NCBI GenBank assembly: GCA_026874595.1
Contig: CM049313.1
Span: 41,880,659 to 41,944,658, forward strand
Source: Sipunculus nudus
Taxonomy: Eukaryota; Annelida; Sipuncula; Golfingiida; Sipunculidae
Length of the DNA stretch: 64,000 nt
Reading direction: 5' to 3'
In this document: positions 50,028-62,100 of the stretch, piece after piece
How positions within the stretch are numbered: position 1 is the first letter of the stretch
How the letters are laid out: every line of letters starts with the position of its first letter
Made by a program: the position numbers and the translations under genes
The notes under the pieces: generated by a model
The model's database searches: none
Seen by the model: only the letters and a program-made list of their open reading frames with translations
What the model was told of the DNA's origin: nothing

Positions 50028-50658
50028 TTATAACATCTGAATCTGGTGACAATTTGTGATATGTATTACGAGACATACTCCAGCTCTGCTACAAGGCATC
50101 ACTTATCATTAATTCTAATCACTCATCAATTATCACTGCCTATTATATACAACTACACAGCTGTAAGTCCTTTCAAATTGTTCAATATTGTACTCAAGGT
50201 ATAAAAGATTTGATGAAACTCTGATGTAGCAATATTCTTTGACCTAATCATACTGGTAGACCTTATATTCCTTATCAATTTCAAAGGCTGCATGATCCAG
50301 GATTCCAGGATGGGAGGTGTTTACAGTTTACACAATGAAATACTTATATTCTGAAAATGTCATAACTTCACAAGGGGGGTTAATGTTCATGTTTCCTTAC
50401 AATGGAAACAAGATACTTATAGTCCCTCCCAGTACCCTTGTCCGCATGTTTTTCTGGGATAATTTTTCATACAAGTAAAGCAGTGTTAACCTTTCTTGTC
50501 CAAAGGTTGCCGGAGCTATTCCGCCGACTACCTGAGTAAAAAGTAATGCCTTACCCTGCTTTGTTTTTGTATGAGACAAATAATCCAAAATATGACAAAA
50601 CAAGTCACAGCGCTTACGATTTATTTCTTGCCTGAGAACTGATAATAAATCAAACTTA

Positions 50659-50717
50659 TGACGTCACTCAATTGAAGGTGAGGCTCGACCAATCACTGTG
50701 ACGTCTTTGTGACGTCA
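50659..50717. promoter_or_regulatory. CRE-CCAAT-CRE cluster
   Basis: Two consensus cAMP-response elements, one half site and a CCAAT box within 59 bp. CREB/ATF proteins bind TGACGTCA and NF-Y binds CCAAT, and the two commonly co-occur in proximal promoters. Which transcript it would drive is not evident. Confidence 0.5.
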
Positions 50718-50766
50718 CTGTTGTCTAACAAACACAAAACGCTGCCATAGACATGGAAAGTGTACC

Positions 50767-50886
50767 ATGGAGGAATGTACTGTCAAGCAGTGCCGGGAAG
50801 ACGCCATTCACTTACTTTACACAAAATCGGCGGAACATCTGTTTATCTACGTCAGGCCAAAGGGCATTTTTAAAGAATATTCTTAA
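50767..50886 (+). CDS. Possible 39-aa small ORF with strong Kozak context
   Basis: ATG in the context ACCATGG, 50 bases downstream of the CRE cluster, opens a 39-codon frame beginning MEECTVKQCREDAIHLLYTK and ending in TAA. It lies within the right arm of the inverted-repeat element. It may be a chance ORF; no family recognised. Confidence 0.2.
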   Translation: MEECTVKQCREDAIHLLYTKSAEHLFIYVRPKGIFKEYS

Positions 50887-50939
50887 AATAATTATGGCGA
50901 AAAAAACATGCGGACACAGGTACTGGGACTGATTATATC

Positions 50940-52225
50940 CTTGAATCCAACACCCCATCCAATAATCTTTGGCTAACTGAGCTTGAAGTTACTTCCCCTT
51001 ACACTAGAACTCTGCTTGAACATACATGTCCCCCCTAATGATAATGGTAGGCAGTATTTAAGGTTACCAATAACAGGATACTTAAAGATGCCACTACTTG
51101 CATTATATGGTGGGCCAACTGAAGTTTGAGTTGGTATCTCTGCTTGAAGCTACCATTCCTTAAAATAATGGTTCTTCAACAGATTTTGAAGTTACATCAA
51201 TTTATACTGATAATGAGGTATTTCAGCTTGATGCTGCCATCCCTCAGAAAAATAATGGGATACATCTGTTCTTGAAGCTACTTCCCCTGCAATCACACCT
51301 TCTCTGAGCATAATTTAATTTTGCTAATATTTCTTGTTTCAACCTGTATGTAAAAAATAACGGAAGGTTCAAAATGTACATTATAATGTACATTATATTT
51401 TTCTGTGTATACTACAGTGCCACAATGGGATTTAAATCCATACAAAATCTTTATGCCCTTTCCTTTCATTTGCCAAATTTAAGACTCAGCATCAGTGTAA
51501 ATCAACTAAATGATGTTACACATCTCATATTTTGTTTAAAACAGGTAAAATTAACATCAGCATTCCATATATTTTTTAGCAGCGTGTATGCACTACATAT
51601 GCATAGGCAGCTAGAAAAGGTACATATTATGCTATCTTTGGTGATATCATAAATATATAGGGGTAAATTAGTAAGCATATGCAGCACATTTAAGTTGCTC
51701 ACTGTAGCTACTGAAAACAAGCATACTGCAGAAATGGATGGGGGCATTCCATAATGTGATGTTAGTGATGGGATATTCCCCATCAGACGACCTCTATACT
51801 TAAGCAGCATCTTTCTGCATCCCCATCTCTGTCTTAATATGTACAACGTATTGATACATATTAATGAAATAATAGGCACACTTTTCCCAGCTGTGTATGG
51901 CATACATACTGCATACACTTAAATGGAAAGCTAGATTCACTCTTGGAAGTTATATACCATTAGATCAAAATATATTATGGTTTCATAATACCAGTAACAT
52001 AACTGATTCATAAATTTAAGTTGGTTTCGTTTTTCAGAATACATATATTTGAAAATATTGAAGGCTAGCCCTATTTTTCTTTGAAAACTTTCTTTTTATG
52101 AGTTATATTTATTTGATAGCATAAGTTTCCACTGATAATTCTGAGTTTAGTTTTATATATAGATCAAACAAAAAGGAAAAAGAGATTATGTAAAGTGTAA
52201 ACATGCTCTGAAATAACACACTGAG
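50940..52225. other. Intergenic spacer downstream of the zinc-finger gene
   Basis: No recognisable gene; short ORFs on both strands only. It contains several CTTGAAGCTAC-like degenerate words (50.99-51.3 kb). Confidence 0.35.
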
Positions 52226-52227
52226 CC

Positions 52228-52240
52228 TTTTATTTATTGA
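52228..52240 (-). promoter_or_regulatory. Polyadenylation signal of the zinc-finger gene
   Basis: The minus strand reads AATAAATAAAA about 240 nt past the stop codon at 52477, giving a short, plausible 3' UTR. Confidence 0.5.
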
Positions 52241-52476
52241 AATGAATGCAAATTATTGTTAAGTTTTGCCAATAACCTGGGTGACACTAAATCTATTTAT
52301 ATTTCCTCCCCCATCTTTCTTGACTGTCTTCAAAGTATCATTTGCAGTTTGTATATATAGTTTGCTTGCAAATTAACACAAGTATGACATCATGAGGGGA
52401 CAATATTTCCAATCCTGATATTGCTATTTCAATAATAAAAATTTCTTACACAAATTATTCTTTTTCCAGGTAATTT

Positions 52477-53135
52477 TTATTTTGGATCATCATCATGTTG
52501 ATCCTCTTGCACCTGTTTCATTTTGCGAGCAAGGAGAGCCGACAAGGGAATCCCCTTCCTAGCCTTACGACCTCGTTTTGCTTTGCCCTTCACTGGCTCT
52601 TCCTCCTTGACCTCTTTGACCTCCTCAAGTCCTCCTGTCAAGGCTTCGAGTCTTGCGAGTTCCGGCTCTTCCACTTTGAGATCAGATGAGTACATTTCCA
52701 TATCCTCCTGCATGCCATCTCCACTGCTGTCAAGGTCAAGTCTCATCCCTGACGGGAAATTCAGTGCGGAGGACCGTGGCTTTTTACCTACAGTACTTGC
52801 TGTAAGAACATCACTTGCAGCTGAAATTTTATCAGGACCATTAGCTTTGCTTACAGCTGCTATTTTCCGACGCTTTTTGGGTGTGGAGTAACTATTTATC
52901 TGATCATCAGCTGATACACCCGTCCCGGGGTCATAACCCTCAGGGGTCACCCCACTGCCATCAGGTGAAGGTGAGCTGGGATCATGGCCATTTTCCGTTT
53001 CTGATGAAGTATGTTTGTGTTTTCTGGGTGCTGAGTAACTTTTCTCGAGATCCGTGTCCTCTGAGAAGCTGTCGTCTTCATCATCCTCACTGCTGTATGC
53101 TGGGGATGGCGCCTTTTTCCTGGGGTGAGATTTTC
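52477..53135 (-). CDS. ZNF366/ZNF710-like: ZNF366/710-like terminal exon f: acidic C-terminus with basic nuclear-signal patches
   Basis: 659 nt after acceptor TTACAG, ending in TAA. It encodes a Ser/Asp/Glu-rich tail with KKRRK, KKPRS and a terminal basic KGKAKRGRKARKG segment followed by an amphipathic LSALLARKMKQ and acidic end. No further zinc finger. Confidence 0.85.
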
Positions 53136-56100
53136 CTGTAATATGTGATATAATATTTTATTTAAATATAATTTTATCGACTATATGTAATATTATTGTC
53201 AAGATATAATATTATTGATAAATATAATATTTACTGACATGTATAATATTATATGCTAGGTAAAGTATTATTAGCTAAATTGACATTGACTAAATATTAC
53301 ATTACTGACCTGATATAATGTTATTGACTAAATATAATTTCAAACAAGCAAATTCATGGAATTTAAGTCCTATACTTGTGCCTCTTGTCATTTTAGCTTC
53401 CTATGATCTTCATGCTTGCTTTCTGCTTCATATGTTTTAGACTTGATTTTCTCCACATGTCATAGTGGCTGTGTTTTAGTTTTCATTGTCCCTTGCAGAT
53501 GTGTCCACATGTCATAAGTTTGGTTGTGAATTGAGAAAAAGGAGTATTTTGGTTTTGTTTTGGAGCTGGTGATAGTTTATTTCCAGACCAACACTCCAAA
53601 ACCAATCCCAACCAAGGTATGCATGAGAGCAATCACTGACCCAAATTTGAATGAAATTGAGTAATATTTAGGAAAGTCAACAGATGGAAACAAAAACCTG
53701 ATGGATGGACAGACAGACAGAAAAATCCCAAATCAATGTCCCCCATTCCGCAGAAACAGCGGACAATAATAATCTTGTGTTACATGTTTTATTATATAAT
53801 ATGACATACAGTAGAACCCCCAATATCAAAATGGTTTTGGGACATACAATTTGTTCTGGTAATTGAAGTCATGGATATGCAAAGTCAGACATTTTTCAAT
53901 GTTTACTGCTTGTATGTTGACAGGTATTTTGGGCATATCATTATCAATGTTCCATTAATATCCTAATCCTGGCATACAGTAATGTTATCTCTTCAGATAA
54001 TTTTTAATCATCATTAATCCTATTTTACTTTCAAAAGCAATTGAAGCATTTTATTAAAAACAAATTTTGATTCCTTGATTTAAATTTCAGAAAAACAAAT
54101 CTTCCGAAAAAAGAGGTATCAAAATTTGAAATTCCACAGTAATATGTTCTGATAACACCTTGCATGTTAAAATGAACATATCTTGTTTTAATTTTCTTTT
54201 ACATTCTCCTGACTGTCTGACTTTAGTACAAGGGTTTGGGAGTTACAGTGGTTTAATTATTTTATTTTTTATTTAATAAATTTCAGCTTACTCTTCTTCT
54301 TCTTTGTTTTCTGTGTATCCTCTTCTTTTGAGTCATCCAGTGTACTGTTTGAAAATGGTAGTGAATTTCTCAGCTCCACTCCACTGAGTGGTGGCTCCAC
54401 CTGGCTGGGAAGTTTCTCGGCCAGCATGTTTAATATGCGGGCAGCCTCTTCTTCACTGCAGTCCACAGAGGAATTAAGACCATGCTTGACCTTTTTATGG
54501 CGGTTCAAATTTCCTGTAAAAAAAAAAAGTTAATGTAGTTGTGTACAGTGCTGCTATCTACATCATGTGACACACCTCAGTAATGATTGTAGATCCCCTG
54601 GACCCCACCCTTATCCACACCGTAGACCTTTTTCAAATATTTTATTAATCATCCTGGTTTGGAACAAATAAGTATCTTATTCATACTGAGAACATGTTTT
54701 ATCTAATTATTTATTTTCATTTTAATTACTTAATAAGAAAAAATTCAGGTCATATACCTGTGAATAAACAAGATTTTTCCCCTGTAAATTATTGCATACG
54801 AATGTGCAAACTTTTGACTTTTGTTTTGTGACCACTGGCCCTATCCATATCCATGTCAATGACCTTCCATTCCTGTTGCTATAAATGACAATTCTGTCAG
54901 TTTAGACTGATAACCTTACTACATTCAACCTGTCCATCTCTCGTTTTCATTTTTTTTAAATTATTATCTTTACCCATGGATATTTATTGCAAATACTGTA
55001 TTTCTATTTATATAGGTATTTGTGTTTTTCTTTCATCTTACTTCTCTATAATTTTCTGTCTTTCTATGCAACTAAATTCAAAATTTATTTCCCATGATTC
55101 GATCTATAACCATATTTAAGCCATGATAAAGGCATTATTTATTAACAAGCAATTTTATCTTATATTTATAAATGTGATGTGCCACTAAATTGATTATATC
55201 GATGACTAGTTGTTTTATTTATAATTGATTACTCGGTTAATTTTTAAGGTATAAATCTACTCAGGTGATGTAACAATAATATAAAAGGTACATAAATGAT
55301 TGATTAATAATCAATCAAAACCTGCCAGTGGCTAAAGAGGTAAAATCTCAAGAGAACCCCACCAACTGTTCCACCAACCTGTAATCAACTGGTTTTTTAA
55401 GAAAATTTTCCTAAAAGTTTATATTTTTCAATAATTCACTAGAAAACTACATATGGTAGTGACAGCCTTATATTGCTATTAACATTAAATCTCCAGTAAC
55501 TGTTTTACAACTTTTTGGTCCATTAACAATGATCTGGCAGATGTGATGTGTCCCTGCATGAACAGCCATCTTTGTTTCAGATGGTTTTTGCTGTTTACAT
55601 ATTTGTTCATCCAATCTGCAGCTGTCAGCAGAGGCTGTTTTGGAATATGACCAATGACTTTGAAAGCAATAAATATGTCTGATATGTTTTAAAAAATTTA
55701 GACTGATTTCATATATTTTTAAATAATTCTGTTTCTTATTAAGGTACGTATTAATTTACCTTTTTGAAAATTAGGTCCTTTTATACTCTAGTGTACACTA
55801 TATTTTTCCCCTTGAAATGTAACTGACAACATTTTTTATATGAAAAAAAAAACAGAAGGACATGAAGGGATGAAACATTCTGTAATGTTTATATGACAGG
55901 CTATCCCATCTGGATTATTCTAGCATCATTCATTTAAAACAACAATTCCGAAAAGTTTTATGAACAGCATCTGGATTTTAACTGCATGGTAAATATCTTC
56001 ATCCTTAAAAAAGACACAATGTCACCAAAGTTTAGAATTACCTTTCAGTGTGAAGGAGCTTCCACAGAAACAGTTGTATGGTCGGGAGTTGTCATGAATA

Positions 56101-59100
56101 TGCATGTGACCCTGGAGGTTATGAACTCGGCCAAACTCCTTCCCTGTCAATGATAATACAGTTGAACAAAGGTTTATACTTTGAGCAATCATACATGAAA
56201 AACACAGAAGAGATAGTTCATAAATATGCAGGTCACCCTGAAAGGTCGTGAACCCAACCAAACTCAATCCATGTCATAAAATCTGAAAATGAACGGTTTA
56301 CTATTACTCATGACCAATTTTTAAGAACATACAGTGACATTTACTGTTATGAATCCAGCAAATCTACTGAAAAAGCTTGACAGTCACAGACTGCAAAGCA
56401 TGAATCTGCTGCCATCTAGGGAGTGAAGAAAGAACTAATATAAATTTAACTGTGAATCATTCAGGAACAGGATCATCATGGGAGGAAGACCAAGATATTA
56501 CTGAGACCTATGTTGCAAAAACGGATCCAGGGGGATGTCCAGGGGGTGCGGACACCTTTTTTAAGCTGCTACAACTTTTTATAAGGGGTTTCAGACCAAT
56601 TTTTGTGGCCTGGACTCTGGACCTGGAACCTTTTTCTGATTTTGCCTAAGTCCTAGGTTAGACCCTTTCTTTTCCTAAACCCTGGATCTGCCACTTAGCT
56701 GGGTAAAATTTTCAAAAGGATACGTGCTGTAATTTTTTGGTTACCACCTAAGACCAAGTCTGAGTCTTTGCCACTTGAGTCCAAGTCTGAGTCCTTTACA
56801 CTTGAGTCCAAGGCTGAGTCCTTTACACTTGAGTCCAAGGCTGAGTCCATGCCACTTGAGTCTAAGTCGGAGTCCTTGCCACAAGAGTCCAAGTCTGAGT
56901 CCTTTCCACTTGAGTCCAAGTATGAGTCCTTGCCACTTGAGTCCAAGTCTGATTCCTTGCCAACAGAGTCCAAATCTGAGTCCTTGCCACCAGAGTCCAA
57001 GTCTGAGTCCTTGCCACTCGAGTCCAAATCTGAGTCCTTGCCACTCGAGTCCAAGTCTGAGTCTTTGCCACTCGAGTCCAAGTCTGAGTCCTTGCCATAC
57101 AAGTCCAAGTCTTAGTCCTTGTCATAGTTTGTGTCCTTGCCACTCAAGTCCAAGTATGAGTCCTTGAGGTTCGAGTCTAAGTCATTTGGAACCCAAGTTC
57201 AATACATATATCTGTAAAAAGCAATCTAAACTGGAAATTTCATGTGCAGGTTAATTCACTAATGCTTTCACCATAATAGTTAATTACATTTTAGCTCCTG
57301 ATGTGTAATATTCTTTTAGTAGTTGCACATGTACATAAGTCTTTTGTTATGAGTTGTTTCCTATTGGATTCGAGATGGAATCTGCCTCATTTCTCATGTC
57401 CTTATTTCCAAGACAACGTACAAGCCCATGTCCAGGACCCTTGAGTCTGAGTCCCTTAAAATGAGGACTCGAGTTGGGACTCAAGTCCAAGTCCTGACCT
57501 GAGTCATACATCATTGGCAGTGGGGCTAATGATAATTTTTATAAATATTTTTATATTATGAATTATATAACTGGCTTCTGTGGCTCAGGGGTAGAGCACA
57601 GGTCTACCAGGCCGGGAGAATGTGAGTTTGAATCTCAGCTGATGAGTGGGGAGATTTTTCACGGCTGGCCCCCACCCAGGGTGAGTACTCTACAGGCTTA
57701 GTGGGGAGAAGGTGCCCAACAGTCTTGTTTCACTCACAAGGAGTGTGCCTTTTTGGGGTTCCTCAGTGTTATAACCCAGCAATGGGGATGACAAACACCC
57801 AGGATGTGCAGGAGTGATACACTGAGCCTGGTTGACGCCAGAATAATCACATGTAAGCCCCTGTCATGTAGCCAAAAACCAGAATGGAATTCTGCAGATT
57901 TTCATAATACTTAGGCAAGCATTAAAAAAAAAGGCAGTTACCTCCACCAAAAAAATCTTTAAAAAAATTATATTTTATAATGAATTTAAGAGAGTTTCTG
58001 ATATTTATTTGAATATCTGTGTGTGGTAGAGCTGTAGATGTACATAGCTGCCATTGACTTTTGACTTATTGTGTTGTCTTTATGAAGCCAACAAAAGGCT
58101 GAGTTTGATTTAACAGCATTAACATCTTCTGCCTGAAATATCTTGCCAGACTTAGTTGAAATGCCTTACAGAAATACAGATTGTAAGATTCACCTGAAAT
58201 CATGATTTGTTAATTTAACCAGTTCATGATTTTTACAATATTTTATATGGATTCTAGTCATAGCCATCAGCATCCAAATGTACTATACAAATTCTTGTCA
58301 CAGCCATAAATAAACAACTCGATTCTTGCTAGATCAACTGAGTCTGATGACCATCCTGTTCCTTATGGATTGATAAGTAAACCGACATGGCAAGCTTGAA
58401 GATACTGTGGTTTTTTTTAATTGACAAAGTTATATTTGTGCGTCTTTCCCCAAGGGTTCCAATTTTTTTGTGATCTCGGCATACAGTAATGCACACAGAG
58501 CATGTCAATTATCATATCATATAATATGCAAAATCTTATAACATTTGACAAGGACCAAAGAGAATGTTGAATGAGTGGGAATGCTTGTTGACAAATAATA
58601 TATGTTTAAATTAAAGATCTCATATTATTTATAATATGAATCATTTATTTAAGTGTCATATAAAAGATCACGTATTATTTTTATATCAATATTTTCGCCT
58701 TTTGATCTACATCCATAAAAAGTGTACTCAAAATGCCAGCAAGGCTACAGGATGGCTCTTCACCTCTGCAGATGGAGCATCTTGCTCACAAGGTTTTATT
58801 TTTTCCTGATAATATCACTTTCATGAATATAACAAATTTGAAACCTTCATGAACCATAAACCAATCATAGTATTGGCCTGGATCTATTTAAGATGTCATT
58901 TAATGTTACCCTTGTACTTGACCTTTCTTATTATTCACTTATCAGTTATCATAAGACTACTATACTGACCACAAACTTTGCACTGGAATGGTTTCTTCTC
59001 AGCGTGCGTAACCTGGTGTGCCTTCAGAGTCTGTGGCTGAGAGAAGAATTTCCCACATGTTTCACAGCGGAACCTTCGTTCTTTGTCGTGGATCAACATG

Positions 59101-62100
59101 TGACGTTGCATGTTGGCCTTCTGGTTGAACGACCGGTTACACACTTCACAGGTGAACGGCCGTAGGCCGGTATGGGTGAATTGATGGGCTTTCAGATGAT
59201 GTTCCTTAAATATTAACATTAATGTTTACTGAAACACTGTTTACTGAATAAGACTTACCACAGAAAAAATTTATGACTGAAACATAAAGCAGTGTGTATT
59301 TAACACCTGTTAGAATTTCAGACCTTTACTGGCTAGGAATAAGTGACTTGAGTCATGAAAACACTAAAGAGCAAACAAATATTCAATGACTTTTCAAAGA
59401 AGATAAAAATGAAATTATTTTCCTACTCATACAGAGTTCCCTTTTTATGTCACTATGATGGTGTAAAGACATCTGAACCCAAATTAGGTGTCTGGTTAAT
59501 GATTTAAATGTATCATTACATATTTCGCTCTCAAGTTTTGCTACATGATGTACAGAAAGAATAAGTTCTCAATTTCTCTGCTACTCACATAATAATTTTC
59601 TGGCAGACTCTGAGATAATTTTCTCAATACTTGGATATTCAAGGATATGCAAGTTCAGTAGTTAAATCAAGGAATTCACAGAATATACACATACTTAGGA
59701 AATTTACATTAGAGCAACTTCTATAGGTCAGACTCAATGCTTTATATGCCCTAGCTGGATTCAAAGGCCTGACCTTCTGTCTGACTGAACCACTGTATCA
59801 CTTCGAACATATACTGAGCTTTAAGTACTGAGCAAGTACTGCAGTTTATATCAGCAAAACATAAAAAAATCATCTCTTAATATTTTCAAAAAAAAGTTGT
59901 ACAAACACTTAATGATGATCATCCTAAGTATGCTATCTGTATGTAGGTGTTAATACACTCCTCTTGCTGTGGTTTTACACTGCAGTTGTTCCAGATCTCC
60001 TTCTATTTCACCGCTGCTTTGTATAGCATGATTCTCAGAGTTTCACTACCAGGGCTTGCACAGGACAAATAATCGTAATCAGACCAATGAGAGCTTGGTA
60101 TCACATTGTGCATCAAACCAACCAAGTTTTAGATCTGCAATGCTCAACTCTTGTTGGTCTGATTCTTGGCCTTTTGCCAACCCTGGTGTTGAGACCCTGA
60201 AAACCTTGCTAAACAAAGCAGTTGTTAAAACAACAACTCCAATGACTGGAGTGTATAACTGCTGCATGAGGCATAAAAGGCATAGAAAGATTACATTTTC
60301 ACACCATTTATAGACAGGACTAAAGGGGAGATTGTGATACAGCTTTATAAATTATGGACTTTATTCCCACCTTCATGAAATCCATCCCACACTCTTTACA
60401 GATATGTGGTCGTATCCCAGAGTGCTTCACCATGTGATCTCTCAGCTGGCTTGGATACACAAACACCTAAGAGATTGTATGAAAAAGACTCAGTCTAAAA
60501 TCCACCACATAATGTCATGCTATAAAATCTTTGTGCATTAATTGCAAATTACTGTTCACTTGGGTTTTTAGACAGCAATATCACAGCAGGACAAGGAACA
60601 TGTATTTAAAGAGAAAATCTATATAAAATGTCAACGTCAAAGCCTATGTAAAGTAAGACTATATAATAAAGAAGGAATTATATATGGAATGTAGAGGTTA
60701 CCTCCTACTTGTTGCATACTAACTCAATAACAATAACTGTATTAACAAACATCCCAGACATGTTTAGATGCAAGTTATATGATTATACATTAGTCAACTA
60801 TTTACATGCAGTGTTGGAATGGTCTATAAATCAAGAGAGAAAAAACATGATTTTCTTACTGTTTACCTTTACTGTTTACGGGCCACTCAAAATGGGCAAC
60901 TAGAATGCCATTCTGTAAATTTAAATAGTGTCAGAATTTGTCGGAAATCAAAAATGAATGTAAACAGGAAAGAGTTAATAACACATTAATTATTTTTGTA
61001 ATTATATATTTTGAAACCTGTTGATGCAATTTATAATATAAATTATGTATACAGGTGTGCACTCAAGTAATTATTCATTTGTTTGTAAGTTTATAACAGT
61101 TGTTACCTTTCCACACTCTGAGCATGTGAGATCTTCTTTATTCTTATGGACCACCCTGTGATGATATCTCAACTTATCCAGAGTATCAAACTCTTTCCCA
61201 CAGTCCACACACTTATTATCCTTGCCTTTTAAGTGTTTCTTCTTATGCACATTCAGTTCACTAGGATATGCAAATCCACGCCCACACACATCACAGGTGT
61301 GCGGTTTAGTCTCCATATGGGTTGCCATATGCCGTTTTATATGACTACTCTGTGTAAAATTTTTCCCACAAATTGTACAGCTGTATGGCTTGACTTTCCC
61401 ATGAGTTAACATGTGAGTATTCAAGTGACTCAGCTGCTTGAAAAACTTGCCACAAATGACACAACAATGCTGTTTGATATTACCATGCCCAAGTATGTGA
61501 GTCACTAAATTATTCCTTGTGGTATACATTTTGGGACACAGGTGGCATTTCCACTTTTTCCTCCCATCAACCATAGTGGCATGCTCCTCCCCTATTTTGA
61601 CAGTCACCTCAATACGATCCAATAGTGATGAACTGGACAAGTTTTCAAGTTTTGTGTCCGAGTATCTTTTATAGGCAGGAGGAGTGTAATCTGGATCATC
61701 TTTCATGGGAATCATTTCTGTTTTATCTTCCTGAAAACTCTGGTCAGAGTGACTCAGATCCAGAGGTCCTTCACCTTCCTCTCGTTCTTCCTTTGAATCC
61801 TTCTCATCAGTTGAGAGCTGTGAAAGATCAAGAGCAGCAGATTCCTTATTTTCACCATAACCTGTCTCACCTTCATCATGATCATCATTACCATCAGCTG
61901 CATCTTGGTCATCTTCATCCAAATTACCCTCATTATCTATTTCATCGGAGAAGTCTGCATCGTTCTTATCACCAGATGTGTTTGCTTCCCTACTTGAAGA
62001 ATTATCTTCTGCTCCAGAAGTTGCAAGATCTTTATCTTCATTATCCTCATCTCTATCATGCTTTATCTCACAGTCACTTTCATCACTTAAGTTTCCTTGC

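Larger units (their letters stand above)
50417..50937. mobile_element. 511-bp inverted-repeat element carrying CRE and CCAAT sites
   Basis: Body 50422-50932 flanked by direct TTATA repeats (50417-50421, 50933-50937). Ends share CCCAGTACC..TGTCCGCATGTTTTT in inverse orientation, and weaker complementarity (TTCCGCCGA...GTAAA.AGTAA) extends the arms to more than 100 bp. The centre holds perfect CRE sites TGACGTCA at 50659-50666 and 50710-50717, a half CRE at 50699-50704 and CCAAT at 50689-50693. This may be a foldback transposon or a bidirectional promoter between divergent copies of an exon. Confidence 0.6.

Noticed and set aside
51374-51918. 92-codon (+) and 138-codon (-) ORFs downstream of the zinc-finger gene
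   Set aside because: Overlapping on opposite strands, with no domain, Kozak or splice support.
56695-57167. Acidic or Ser-Pro repeat ORFs of 93-137 codons on both strands
   Set aside because: They arise from a 27-bp minisatellite; open frames on both strands at once and lack of splice context argue against coding.
57572-57650. Functional tRNA gene
   Set aside because: A and B boxes are present, but the anticodon arm is not convincing and the sequence continues into a SINE body.
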